A DNA stretch of 64,000 nt, from positions 2,401,915-2,465,914 of the forward strand of contig CM030940.1 in NCBI GenBank assembly GCA_018136815.1, written 5' to 3'. Below, one piece after another: positions 29,462 through 39,825 of the stretch. This DNA is from Isochrysis galbana (Eukaryota > Haptophyta > Isochrysidales > Isochrysidaceae). The position numbers were made by a program, and so were the translations under genes. The notes beneath the pieces were generated by a model. That model was not told the DNA's origin and ran no database searches. It saw nothing but the letters and a program-made list of their open reading frames with translations. Position 1 is the first letter of the stretch; each line of letters opens with the position of its first letter.

Positions 29462-30964
29462 ATGCGCCGCGCCGCGCCGCTTCACCGCCTCCCCTCTCTC
29501 TCTGGCGCCTGCCGGCGCCTGTGCGCTCCCGCCGGCGAGCTGACGCGGCTGCAGCGGTTCAAAGACCATATCTACGCGCTGCATACCTCTGACCCTTCCC
29601 AGTGGACCGACCGTGCCCTCTCGAGGCAATTCGGCGTTCCGCTCGGCCGCATGCAGGCTCTGCTGGCGCTTCAGAGGCTGGAGGAGCTCGAAGGGCCGGT
29701 GGACGAGGAGGCTGAAGCACTGGCGGAGGAGGTGGAGCAGCTTCTCACCCCTGAGAACCTCGCGAGCTCCGCCAACGCGCGCAGGCTCGCCGCGCTCGAT
29801 GGCGCACTCCAGCAGAGCATGCCCAATGTGAGCATGCTCAGGATGTCTGACCAGCAGGAGGACGCGCTGGTGGGAGAGCTAGCGGCGCGACTGGGCGTCA
29901 CTTCGCTCGATGCACCCGACGCGCTCGAACGGGTGGACGCCGCGATTTCCGGCGTGCTCGATAGCCTCACGCCCAAGCAGCGCGCGGAGCTTGTCGCAGT
30001 GATCAATGGCGATTTTGCTGCCGACGGTGAAGGGCGGGCAGACGGCACCGCTGCAGCCTCGGTGGGCGAGGCAGCAGACGTAGGAGCACACGCCAGTCAG
30101 GGGCGCGAAACGTCCGCAGCGTGGTCCGCGTCCGATACACCCTGGCCGGAGGCGCTCAGTCAGCATCCCGGTGGGCTTCTGGGCATGCTCATTGTTGATG
30201 CGAGCCAAGCGATGGCCAATGACGCCGGAGTACTGAGCCCCGTCGTGGAATCTGCAGAGGAGTTGGACACAGGGGTGATCAACGCAGGAGTGACAGCAGA
30301 AAATCCTCGAGGCATTCCTAAGTTTCTCGTCAAGCCTGACCTTGGGCCGCAACTGGAGGTGCAATGATGACTCCAACGCAGCGCGGCTGCGCGGAGCAGT
30401 GCGGTGGCGTGCGCACCCAAAAGCCTTGCGAGAATCCGTTGTCGACCGCGCACGGTCTTCGAATGCCTGCTTCCCCCGGCTCATCGCGGCTTCTACCCGC
30501 CCTTTTGAGTCCTTCTGCATGATCCTTGCCCTTTCAGATGTACATACCGAAGCGCCTACTCCAGAAGCTCCAGCGTGTGCGCTCGATTGACACGAGCGAC
30601 TCGCTTGCTGCAAATCTCGAGAAGCGTGAGGCAAATCTCCACGGCGACAAGACGAGACGGAAGAAGACGGGAGATTTTGTGTTTGTCGATGCAGGTGAAT
30701 CGCGATGTCGTGAGATGCTTTCATGTGTGCAGTATCTAGCCACCTCCCCATGCGCCACTCCTGCTGAGCCCAACCAATGTTGCTGTGAGAGTGTGCCCCT
30801 CACGTTGCCAACCAGGCAAACGCAAGCAGGGCAAGGTGATAAACGACATCTGGATCGTGGGGGCCGATGGAGAGTTGCGGGCGCCCTCTGACGATGAGCA
30901 TCGACGCGCCACGTTGAAGGAAAAGGCACCGCAGCTGCTACCGCGGATCAAGCGCAACTGGTAG
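29462..30964 (+). CDS. Bot1/mS45-like mitochondrial ribosome-associated protein, three exons
   Basis: Exons 29462-30358, 30538-30690 and 30830-30964 give about 394 residues. The second intron reads best as GC-AG (GAT|GCAGGTG ... CAG|GGCAAG); the first is GT-AG. The N-terminus (MRRAAPLHRLPSLSGACRRL) is Arg-rich and acidic-free, as in mitochondrial presequences. LTRLQRFKDHIYALHTSDPS QW..RALSRQFGVPLGRMQA resembles the recognition helix region of the Bot1/eukaryotic mitochondrial regulator family. The C-terminal exons (KTGDFVFVDGKVINDIWIVG) also suit that family. The long acidic middle is variable. The family call is a fair guess; the gene structure is firmer. Confidence 0.55.
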
Positions 30965-31394
30965 TGCACACGCGAGTTCATGCTGGCAATAGGAGGCGGA
31001 ACGCGGAAGAACATCATCAATGCGGACGCCTGCCCGCGATGACGCATGTGTAGCGATACACGTTGCATGTTGTTGATTCTTTTAAAACCTGTCGCCACAA
31101 TACTTGAACGCCGAAAGCCATCTTCATGCTCGCGCAACCCGCCCGTGGCCAATGAGCAACAAGGGTGCAGGTCCATCGCATTTGGCCATCAATCTTTTTG
31201 TGCCCTCGTGTGTGCCAATGCCTGCCGAGCATATAGCGGCAGCACGCGAGGAATAGGTATGGCAACATACGGAAATATGCAGCCCTTCCCCTTCCCCTAT
31301 ATGGAAATAGCAAATGCAAATGGTCCTTTTACATAGTGATAGTGACAGCGAGAGGTAGCGGGAGAGGAAGGCATCCACTCGCCGCCCGCAGGCT
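30965..31394. other. Intergenic, no gene seen
   Basis: The 3' flank of the Bot1-like gene up to the MITE. Nothing supportable. Confidence 0.4.
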
Positions 31395-31402
31395 ATCCAC
31401 AA

Positions 31403-31795
31403 TCCGGATGGGACAATAGGCTTAGAATAGGTTCTATTAAGAGGTCAAGAGGCCTACCAGACCTGTTATTACCTATTAATAGTTAATAGGTAAAAAATCC
31501 TTTTAATATTCTCGCCTCGCGCGTGGCTATAGGTACCGCTATCGTACCCACTCCCACATCATCTCAGATCCCTTCCTCTCCCTAGTAACTAAGCTCAGAA
31601 GTCAGATGCCAATCATATTCATATTATGAATCATATACTGATGAATCTATAATATTATTAGTAATTAGTAAAATGATTTTGATTTTGATTTTGACCTGTT
31701 ATTGTTACGGACCTATTGCGACCTGTTAACACGTCTTGTTGCAATAGGAAGAGGCCCCCAAACCTGTTGACCTTGTACCTGTTGTCCCATCCGGG
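31403..31795. mobile_element. hAT-type MITE
   Basis: Ends (T)CCGGATGGGACAATAGG (31403-31420) and, inverted, CCTGTTGTCCCATCCGG(G) (31779-31795). Flanking direct repeats ATCCACAA (31395-31402) and ATCCACAC (31796-31803) match at 7 of 8 bases. ACCTGTT/ACCTATT words are repeated inside both ends. The right end matches the terminus of the truncated hAT transposon at 25976-25989. Within it, 31501-31590 holds an inverted piece of the non-LTR family 3' end (TTAATATTCTCGCCTCGCGC). Confidence 0.75.
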
Positions 31796-31803
31796 ATCCA
31801 CAC

Positions 31804-32897
31804 GGAGCATATTGTTGCATTTTCCTGCCGCGTCCACATGCGAACGGAAGCAAGTGCAGAAGTTAGAAGTACACATGGCGAGCTAGCTATTTATTGGCTC
31901 GCTGCCGCACTCGGCGACGGCGAAGTGATTCAGTTTGCTTTACGTCTCCTTTTTTGGCCTCCTGATCCTCGGTCCTTCTTTCCAGCCCCTCGCAATCCGA
32001 AGTGGGAGGGGAGCGATGGCGACCGATCCACAGTCCCACGAACGGCGAACGGTCCGTCCACGCAGTTACTCCTGCCATGGCTTCGGAAAAAGCGTGCTCA
32101 CAGGGCCCGTCTAAAAGGTCCCGATGCACCGGTGCTTTGGGCGCCTTCCCTCCGGAGCGCCAACGGATAACAGACAATTCTCGACACGTGCACAGTCCGC
32201 ATAAGCTGCAGGGGCCTCTTGGGGTGTGGGTTGCACACCCGGGGCCCATTGACATTGATGAGTGCACTGAGTATCATGCCAGAAGGGCGAGCGACACCCT
32301 TATAATAGCATAAGGGTGTCCGGTGTCCGACGGGGCCGCCCGATGGGGAGTTAGAGCCCGGATGGGAGGGCACGAGACGCCTCCCCATGGCGTCACGCCT
32401 GCGTATAAACTTAGTTGAGTTGCGGAGAAAAAAACAAAGAATAAAAATAGGTATCGGGCACCCCCAGGGGACAAGATCTTCATCAGCAATCGCCCCTAAC
32501 CTAAGCACGCATGTCGCCGCGCTCCCCTCCCATCCCCGAGTGCACGATCTCCACCACCACCACGCCACACTCGCGTAGCTCAAGCTGCGCTCTGGCGTCG
32601 ACTGGTTGGAGCGGTGAAAACGGCCCAACGAGGACGTCCATTGATGAGAAAAATTTTATCATTGCTTGCCCAAAGTGTCATGGGATCCATTCAGTACGCC
32701 ACCGTGCCATCATAACAATGGCAGTTCCTTGATGCGCACAGCATGCGCACAGACACGTTGGGTGTGCACGCCCACGCAGCTTAGCAATTTCTCGCCAGAA
32801 TGCGCAGGTCGTCTATTTCAAACAAATAGTACAGGTCGTCTATTTCAAACAAATACTAAGCATGGCTTGCTGTCCACCACTCTAGCCTCAATCTTGC
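31804..32897. other. Intergenic with repeat fragments
   Basis: No gene supported. 32340-32420 is an inverted fragment of the non-LTR 5' region (AACTAAGTTTATA, CGCCATGG, GGCACGAG on the minus strand). 32806-32855 holds two tandem copies of a 28-base unit containing CAGGTCGTCTATTTCAAAC. Confidence 0.55.
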
Positions 32898-33686
32898 TCA
32901 GTCTTCGGCCAAGTTTATTGGGCATGCCGAGGAGGTTCCTCGCGTCAGATCAACCGCGTCGATGGCATGATTTTCCGCTTTGACGCGACGGCGTTTTGCC
33001 GACCGGTATTGCTGTGGTGACGGCTTGTAGTCCTCGACAACGATTCGGCGCACAACGAGGCCAAAGCGTGTGGAATATTTCAGGCTCAGCTCCTTGAGCA
33101 ACCGGCCCTGGTCCCAAATATCAGTTGCGAGAGCAAATTTCGTGTCCGCAGAGGTATCTCCCAATGTAGACTTCAGTATCCCAATCCCTTCTTTTTTATT
33201 CTTGAAGTTGGAGGGCACATACTTGCCTTCTGCATCAAACTTAAACCCGTTCCATGTGCGTTCAGTATACTGCCTTTTGGTGGGGAACGCCTCAAAGAAA
33301 CGCACCGTCACTTCACCACATGGCGGAGGAAGGCCGTCCTCATCCTTGCCATCCGCACCCTCCACTTGGACGACCGAGAACGCCAACGCTCGGTAAGTAA
33401 GCTGCTCGCCCGACGCTATGACGCCCTTGACAACTCCGACCCGCCTGCGCTGGCTCGCAGGATGAGGACAGAAACGGTTGCGCAGGAGGCCGTCTTTCTT
33501 TCCATCCACTTCGACATCCGCCATGATGTAGACACCCGATTGCTCGGGGACAGTAATGTTGAGCCAATATTGCTGGCCAGGCACGCCCTCTGCCCACGTG
33601 ACACCCATCTCATCAACATGCTCGGTGAGGGGCGCGCTCGTCGTAGCGTCTAGGAGCTCGACGCCGAAACCATCGGTCAGCACCAT
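32898..33686 (-). CDS. DUF7918-like protein
   Basis: 262 codons from ATG 33686, no intron. The N-terminal part (MVLTDGFGVELLDATTSAPL, WAEGVPGQQYWLNITVPEQS, YIMADVEVDGKKDGLL) looks like the beta-rich DUF7918 domain: a strand with an asymmetric modifier, a G..Y.I strand, then a VDG turn. GEVTVRFFEAFPTKRQY follows. The C-terminus is basic (YRSAKRRRVKAENH), consistent with a nuclear signal. Family assignment is from memory of the pattern and is modest. Function unknown. Confidence 0.55.
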   Translation of the reverse strand: MVLTDGFGVELLDATTSAPLTEHVDEMGVTWAEGVPGQQYWLNITVPEQSGVYIMADVEVDGKKDGLLRNRFCPHPASQRRRVGVVKGVIASGEQLTYRALAFSVVQVEGADGKDEDGLPPPCGEVTVRFFEAFPTKRQYTERTWNGFKFDAEGKYVPSNFKNKKEGIGILKSTLGDTSADTKFALATDIWDQGRLLKELSLKYSTRFGLVVRRIVVEDYKPSPQQYRSAKRRRVKAENHAIDAVDLTRGTSSACPINLAED

Positions 33687-33779
33687 TGTGCGCCCTGCGG
33701 GGACAAAGGAGCTGGAGGTGGTGAGATGGCACCAATCTCAAGCCTCTCTCCACCACCACCACCACCATCACCCTTTCAA

Positions 33780-33900
33780 TTTCCCCCTACAGGGGAATGG
33801 CACGCCCAACAGGAATCAATGTGTGTGGTTCCAGAATCGCCAGGCTAAGAAGGCGCAGCGCGAGGGGGCAAGAGGGTGTGAGGGGCCGCGCCGAGAGGCA
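33780..33900 (+). pseudogene. Homeobox-like fragment (recognition helix)
   Basis: After a pyrimidine tract and acceptor-like CTACAG at 33792, the plus strand reads NRNQCVWFQNRQAKKAQREG. WFQNR.AK is the hallmark of homeodomain helix 3. No upstream exon with helices 1 and 2 is visible within several hundred bases, and low-complexity DNA follows. It is either an exon of a gene I cannot assemble or a displaced remnant. Confidence 0.45.
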
Positions 33901-34239
33901 CGATGTGCACAATCTCGAGCCCGGTCTGAACCCCCCCCCCCCTCCCCCCTCCCCCTTTCTTCCCCCTCCACCTGCTGAGAGGGGAGAGTCCCTCGAGGAG
34001 CTCTTTGGAAGAGAGAGGCAACGACAGCAGGCTGGAGCGTGTCGTGTGAGCCGAGCGCTCGTACACCGCACGGTGACAAGGCGGGGTAGACCCGGGGATG
34101 GGCTGGGGGTGGGGGGGGAGGGAGTGTGGGGAGGGAAAGCCCACCTCTCTCCCTCTCCCGGTCTCTCCCAGGCAACCAACCAGCGGAAGGATATGAAAAG
34201 AGCGGGCGGGCGGGAACGAGTTTAAGTGTAGCCACTTGA

Positions 34240-36308
34240 GAACTAAGTTTATACTTAGTTCAGCATGGGGGGGCGCCTCGCGTCCCCCCTCTCAGCCTCT
34301 CAGGCACCAACTCCCCTCCGGGGGGCCTGTCGCAACTAACTTTATAGTTGGTCGCCATGGAGCGCGCCGCCGCTCCCCACCTCTCCTTCGGGCCCCCCGC
34401 CGCGGGCGCCCCCCCAGTACCCATGGAGCTGTCGCTGGCGAAGCGACCGCGTCCGCCCGCAGAGGCCGAGCAGGTGAGCGCGACCCCAGTCGCGCCGCAC
34501 GGCCCGTGGCCCCGGCCACACCAGCCACAACGGCCATGCTGGCCCACCCCATGGTGGGCCACAGGCTGTGGGAGACAGAGAGACAGCACCACACAAGCCG
34601 AACCACTCCTCCACCAGGCATGCCTTATGGCAGAGGCCTCTCTCGCCCTGGGGAAGGCCGCGCTGCCCCGGCAGAGCGGCCCGAGACCGGGTGGCCCTTA
34701 TGGGCACAAATCCAACAACAACAACAAAGCGCACAAAGACACTGATCCACAAGCAACACAGCACAGCAACACACAGATGAGAGACAGTTTGGTTGCGTCT
34801 TGGGACGCACACCACACCGCTCTAACAAATGCCCACACGGACCCACACATAGCCTCACCGCTCTCGACCGCCCGTGCCACTCAGGAGCCGCCCTCAGATG
34901 AGGAGCAAGACCACATGGAGTCGGACGCAACCTTCGACTTGTCCTTTCACCAGGAGGGCGACTACACCTTCCTGGAAACCACCGTCTACGCTGCAATAGT
35001 AGAGCTCCTCTTGGAGCTCGAAGGTGTCGACCCCGAGCCGGACTTTTGGGCCCGCTCCATCCGCGGACCATGGCACATCGCCGTGAACGAAGACTGCGCG
35101 CAACAATTCAAGGAGCGCTATGGCGACATCACCACACTCCGCGTCAACCAAACCGACATTTCGGTCAACATTAAGGTGGAAGCCATCGATGAGAAGATCA
35201 ACAAAAAAGGCTCCTCGTCGCGCAAGGCGCTGTATAACGCCCTTCAAGATGTCGCGGCACATCTGGTCATCGAAGCCGAAGGCCTAGCGCAAGCGGCCCC
35301 CAAACGACCCGGGCCCCTAAGTAGAGCACGAGGGGAGTTGCCGCAAGGCAGGGAGTGAGGGAGAGGGAGGAGAAAGAGCGTGGCTTCGTGAGTGTCTTCC
35401 ATTGCCACGGGCGAGGCGAGAACATTAAAAAGTTTTTTTTTCCGGGGGGCCTGTCGGTCACCCCCATGCTCTGCCTTTTGGCATGAGCAGGGCACTCAAC
35501 ACAACCACCCAGACCCCCAGTGGGCGCGGGTCGCGAGCCGCACTCCCTGGCCCGATTGGGCCTGCTCTCGTACTGACTCCCCCCCCCCATCCCTGGTCGC
35601 CAGGCAGACAGGGGCCTTTGGGCGGCACCCAGGGCCAGCGAGGCAAGCGTGGGAGAGGCAGGGGGGGCCAGGGGCTGAGCCCCAGCCTCCACTGCCCCCT
35701 GAGCTGCCCTGGCTGGCCCTCTGGACGCCCCCAAAGGACCTCTGAGAGCAGGCCGTGGCGCGCCGCATGCCGCATGGCGACGCGCCGCAGGGAGAGAGGT
35801 GGAAGAGAGCGAAGCGAGAGAGAGGGGGGGATTTGCACCCCCCCCGATGGAGTGTGGTGAGAAACGAAACCCGTTTGCGTTAGCAAACGGGCGGAGAGGG
35901 GCGGCTGGCGACAGGAGGAAGATGAGGAGGGGGAGACTCAAGACGCCTACGGGAACCAAGGTGGCAGGTATCTCGAGGCGCAGTCTTTTATTTCTCGAGG
36001 ACAGCTCGCGGCGAGAGCTGTAAGGGCCGTTCTTCTTCACGACGAGAGGTTCCTCCCCCCCCCCCGGTGCTTTTTCCCGGAGAGTCGCCCGACGGCCGTA
36101 GGTCGGTGCGCCTCAATGGGTTTTCCCTCATTTTAACTTGTGGGGAGTTAGAATGGGAGCCGGGGGCATGCGAGAGGGGAGATTTGGAGGGGTGCACAGG
36201 AGTATGTATCTGTGACAACAGCACGCGCCAAGGTGTACGGGCAGGTGCGCTGAGGGCTGTCGTGTTGGTACCGGGCTAGTGGGAGTAGTGGTACTAACGC
36301 TCAGTTGT
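34240..36308 (+). mobile_element. Non-LTR retrotransposon insertion with 19-bp target-site duplication
   Basis: TTTAAGTGTAGCCACTTGA occurs at 34221-34239 and 36309-36327, exactly flanking 2069 bp. The insertion starts with the near-palindrome AACTAAGTTTATACTTAGTT, then a G/C-rich leader, the ORF at 34357-35358 and the family 3' tail (GAGGCGAGAACATTAAAAAG plus T run, to about 35441). A second GC-rich part (35442-36308) resembles 46500-46940. Long variable duplications are typical of target-primed reverse transcription. Confidence 0.8.
34357..35358 (+). CDS. ORF1-like protein of the non-LTR element
   Basis: 333 codons from ATG 34357 (MERAAAPHLSFGPPAAGAPP). The first 190 residues are Pro/His/Gln-rich and low in order. 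Residues about 200-300 are folded in appearance: FLETTVYAAIVELLLELEGV, then SIRGPWHIAVNEDCAQQFKE and VNQTDISVNIKVEAIDEK. W.I.V....A...L followed by I.V.. resembles the RRM-like domain of LINE ORF1 proteins. The last residues (RPGPLSRARGELPQGRE) are encoded by the conserved 3' tail block. No reverse transcriptase is present, so the copy is non-autonomous. It binds nucleic acid only by inference. Confidence 0.6.
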   Translation: MERAAAPHLSFGPPAAGAPPVPMELSLAKRPRPPAEAEQVSATPVAPHGPWPRPHQPQRPCWPTPWWATGCGRQRDSTTQAEPLLHQACLMAEASLALGKAALPRQSGPRPGGPYGHKSNNNNKAHKDTDPQATQHSNTQMRDSLVASWDAHHTALTNAHTDPHIASPLSTARATQEPPSDEEQDHMESDATFDLSFHQEGDYTFLETTVYAAIVELLLELEGVDPEPDFWARSIRGPWHIAVNEDCAQQFKERYGDITTLRVNQTDISVNIKVEAIDEKINKKGSSSRKALYNALQDVAAHLVIEAEGLAQAAPKRPGPLSRARGELPQGRE

Positions 36309-36327
36309 TTTAAGTGTAGCCACTTGA

Positions 36328-37414
36328 TGGATTTTAAGAGATTCGGAAACAAAGAAACAAAATGGATGCAATGGGGGGCTTGGGCATGGCCGTGAACGGC
36401 TCCGTCTGCCGCTCGCCGCCCTTGCTTCACGTAGGACGTGTGTGCCTCATCTCCGAGGGTATCTAGAGCCTGAGCGCATCTTAGACTAATCTACTTGGCC
36501 TAACTGGTTCGTGCTAAGATAGTACGCGATGCGCAGGGGCTCGTGGCGTATGTCTACGAGGCTAAGCCGCTCGGGCTTGGTACTCCCCTCCCCTACGTGC
36601 CACTCTCACTCGGGGTAGGGCCTGCTCGCCGTAAAAGGTTCCAAACAGGAAGTGGGGAGGTGGGGCGAGCGCGGCGAGGAGGAGCATGGGCGTGAGTGGT
36701 GGCAGCATGGCCTGTGCTTTTGTGCGCGCTGTGTGTTGTAGCGGATGTGAATTTGAGCGATGCGGCGCGTGGGGCGTGGGGCGCGCCAGTTGCTGAAGCA
36801 TTCACGTGATCGCCAAGAAAAGGGCGGGCGAGGTGGCTGCCGCCGCAATGACCGTGACTGCCGCCGCAATGACCACAGGTGCAATGAATGCAGCCCCGAT
36901 GGTCATGCGTGGGGTCTTGACTGTGTTCTGTGTTGGCGGCAGCCTCTATAGTTTATAGTTTCAGACTCCAGAGTATGAGTCGCCGCCACGACATGTGACA
37001 TGTGACGCTTCCCCTAGCCAAGATCGCCCCTAGCTTTAGCTACTATTTGTTCGTTTTGCCGAGCAATCGCACAATTATCAATTATTGTTCTCGTTCGACG
37101 TATTGGTTATTGGCCGTCCCCGCGTCCCCGCACGGGGCCGGACACGCGTAGGCGCTCGACACATACACCGTCCGGTGGGCGTGTGCGTCGTGCACACGCG
37201 CGTTGCGTCTGCAATCTACCAGCACAACCGTCCCATCCGGCACCCCGTCCTTCAAGCTAATTGACACTGACTGATTGAGCAACAAGCAGCGTAGTAGGTG
37301 TAGACACACCATGGAGCACGTGCAACCGCATAGCCCAATCACGACGAAACATGAGGTAAGAGCACGTCTCGTCACAAACGAGTGTCACTTCACTCCTCAC
37401 CGCATGCATTACAG
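36328..37414. other. Intergenic, no firm gene
   Basis: No supported gene. A minus-strand frame at 36562-36801 contains a signal-peptide-like start (MLPPLTPMLLLAALAPPPHF) but nothing recognisable after it. GCCGCCGCAATGACC is tandemly repeated at about 36840-36875. Confidence 0.4.
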
Positions 37415-39825
37415 CTAGTCCCAATACTTGATGGTGCCGTCCCAAGAGCAAGTCGCGACCCGTGACGGCTCAACAGGGTGCCAAATAGCTTGGATGCATA
37501 CTTGGTCGTGACACTTCATCTTGCGGAAGACCTTGCACGACTTCCAATCCCAAAACCAGAGTCGGCCGTCACTGTCGCCACTCATGACGTAGTTGCCGTC
37601 TGGCGACACTCCAGGCACGCATGCATAGCCGGCCACGACGTGTCCCTTAAATACCTTCTTCCTGTTGAGCTTGAAGCGGTCGGAAGCGCTATAGCATGTG
37701 ATCTGGTTGTCAAGGTTTTGGCATAGCATCCATTTGTCATTCGGCGTCTTGGTCACCGCGGGCATGGAGTGTAGTGTCGGGTCGGCAATGTGCTTTATGG
37801 GCACGGGGATCCCATATTCCCAGATGAGCATCTTCTTGTCATCTGCTGTAGATGCAAACCTCCGATTCTCCTCGCACCACGTGATGGTGTTCACGGAAGC
37901 CAAGTGTTGGTCATAGATTTGTTCCACCTTCCCTGTATTTGTGTCATACTGTAGAATTTGCTTGTTTGAGCAGCCTGTGAGAAAGACGTTTTGCTTGTCC
38001 GTGTCCGGATTGAACTTGACAACGTATGGCAACTTGCGATTCCTGCATGATTTGAGCAAGGTGGAGTCAAGTAAAAGACCCTAGCCATCAGATTTCATGT
38101 GTGCGAGTAGTGAGGGCACTCACGTGAATGCGGAGATGCACTGGCCAGTCTCTGTGTCCCACAGCTTCAAGTAACGATCGTAAGAGCACGTAAGGAACCT
38201 GATAGGCATCAGCCAAACACGGAAGTGGAGGCGTGAGGGGGAGGCCCACAGATCACCGACCCTGATGCAGCACACCACAATCGCGTGTAGGTTGCACCAT
38301 GTATGGGTCTAGACTGTACCGTGCATGCGTAAAGGCTGCACACCGTGCATGCGTACAGGCTGCACATGCACATGCACGGGCTTTCCGCACGACTTCGAAT
38401 GTATCACACGAGCGTGCAACGCAAAGCCGGCGCACTGAGGCCGCAATCACCTTCGGCCGTCGTTGGAGAAATCGATGTCTCGAACGGCAGCCGCGTGTCC
38501 CATGTAGGTCTGCATGCACTTGCGTGAGTTAAAGACGTCCCAAATCTTAACCTGCAAGCCATGCGAGAGGTTTAGGGCGAATAGGGCGATCGCGGTCGCT
38601 CGTAACGACGCAGGCGATGACAAGCTGCTATGCCAAGGTGAAATAGATTCTGGTCGGAGACGAAGTTAATATTACTTGAAGGAAGCATGCAGGAGTTGGA
38701 ACAAAGGACCTATCGCATCGCACCGACAGGCGCTGGGCCTCTTTAGCCCAAAACCTTGCGCACCTTGCTGTCCAGCCCTGCTGAGAGGAGCAAGTGACCG
38801 TTGCCCGGAAACCATCTGATGGCGGCAACGCCCTTAGTATGCCCAGACCATGTGTGAATCCAGCGCTTCGGGATGAAGCACTCATGCTCCTCCTCGCGGA
38901 CATCAGGTGGAGGCGTGATCCATGATCTGCCCTGATAATCCACCATCGAGCTGCCATGGAATACCGCACGCTCGGTCATTGCAGGTTTCTCGCCGTCGTC
39001 CTCCTTGCCTTCGTACCTGTGCGCGCAGGGACCAAGGGCGAAACCACCGTCATGACATGCACCAAGGGGTGTGCAAGTGTCAAGACGACGACATCCATCT
39101 ACGTCGACGTGGGCTCACGCAGAGCCGAACGGCTCGCGATGGAGGTGGCAAGAATTCAGGGCACACCTCTTCTTCTCCTGCTTTAGTCGCTCCTCGATGG
39201 CAGCCTTCTGCTCGGCGGTGAGCTCTGGTTGGGCCGTGGGGATCTGCTCATAATTCTCATCGAGGCGTAGCCGCTTCCTCTGCTCTTCCATCTTCGACTC
39301 AAGGGCCGTCTTGCGCGAGAACACACTGTGCCCTTGGGCCTCAGCCCACCGTTCCACGTCACCGACCACGCCCGGGATCGCCGCCTGCTGTGGCCCTCGC
39401 GTCGCGTCCTGGCTCGACGAGCCTGCGCTCGCGCTCGGGTCGTACGCAAAGCCGTACGCGTTGAAGGTGTGGTACTGCTCCTCGAAAGCATAGTCGCTAG
39501 CGGGCTCGAAGCGTGCGACGTGTCCGACGAAGCGCTGTTTCGTCTTGATCCCCGCCGCCCGCTGCGCCGCCGTGTCGAGCGCTGGGCCCTGCTCGGGAGC
39601 CCACATCTCCTCATAGGTCGGGTTGGTCTGCATGACCCTCTGGTTGCTCCTCTCATCCGAAACCATCTGCGGTGGCGCTGGGGCGGCAGCAGCGTACTCG
39701 ATGAGCACGGTTGGCGTCGGATTGACCGCCAGCGCCGTGCTAGACCCATTTTCCGTCTCACGCTCCTCCTCCTCGCTCTGCTCCTCGTACTTGCTGGCGA
39801 GCAGGCCGAGCGCGCTCGTCGCCAT
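37415..39825 (-). CDS. CDC40: Pre-mRNA-processing factor 17 (CDC40/PRP17), five exons
   Basis: A WD40 spliceosome protein needed for the second step of splicing. Exons 39825-39167, 39016-38755, 38551-38451, 38198-38124 and 38042-37415 join in phase to about 574 residues, close to the human length of 579. The N-terminal region has [14 protein letters not shown] and [13 protein letters not shown], as in the family. Exon 2 has [20 protein letters not shown] and [20 protein letters not shown]. Exons 3-4 read [18 protein letters not shown] and [20 protein letters not shown]. Exon 5 holds the last repeats, ending [16 protein letters not shown]. All introns are GT-AG and all acceptors are CAG|G. Assignment is very secure. 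Confidence 0.96.

Noticed and set aside
35267-36040. 257-residue minus-strand frame
   Set aside because: Antisense to the non-LTR element and its GC-rich module.
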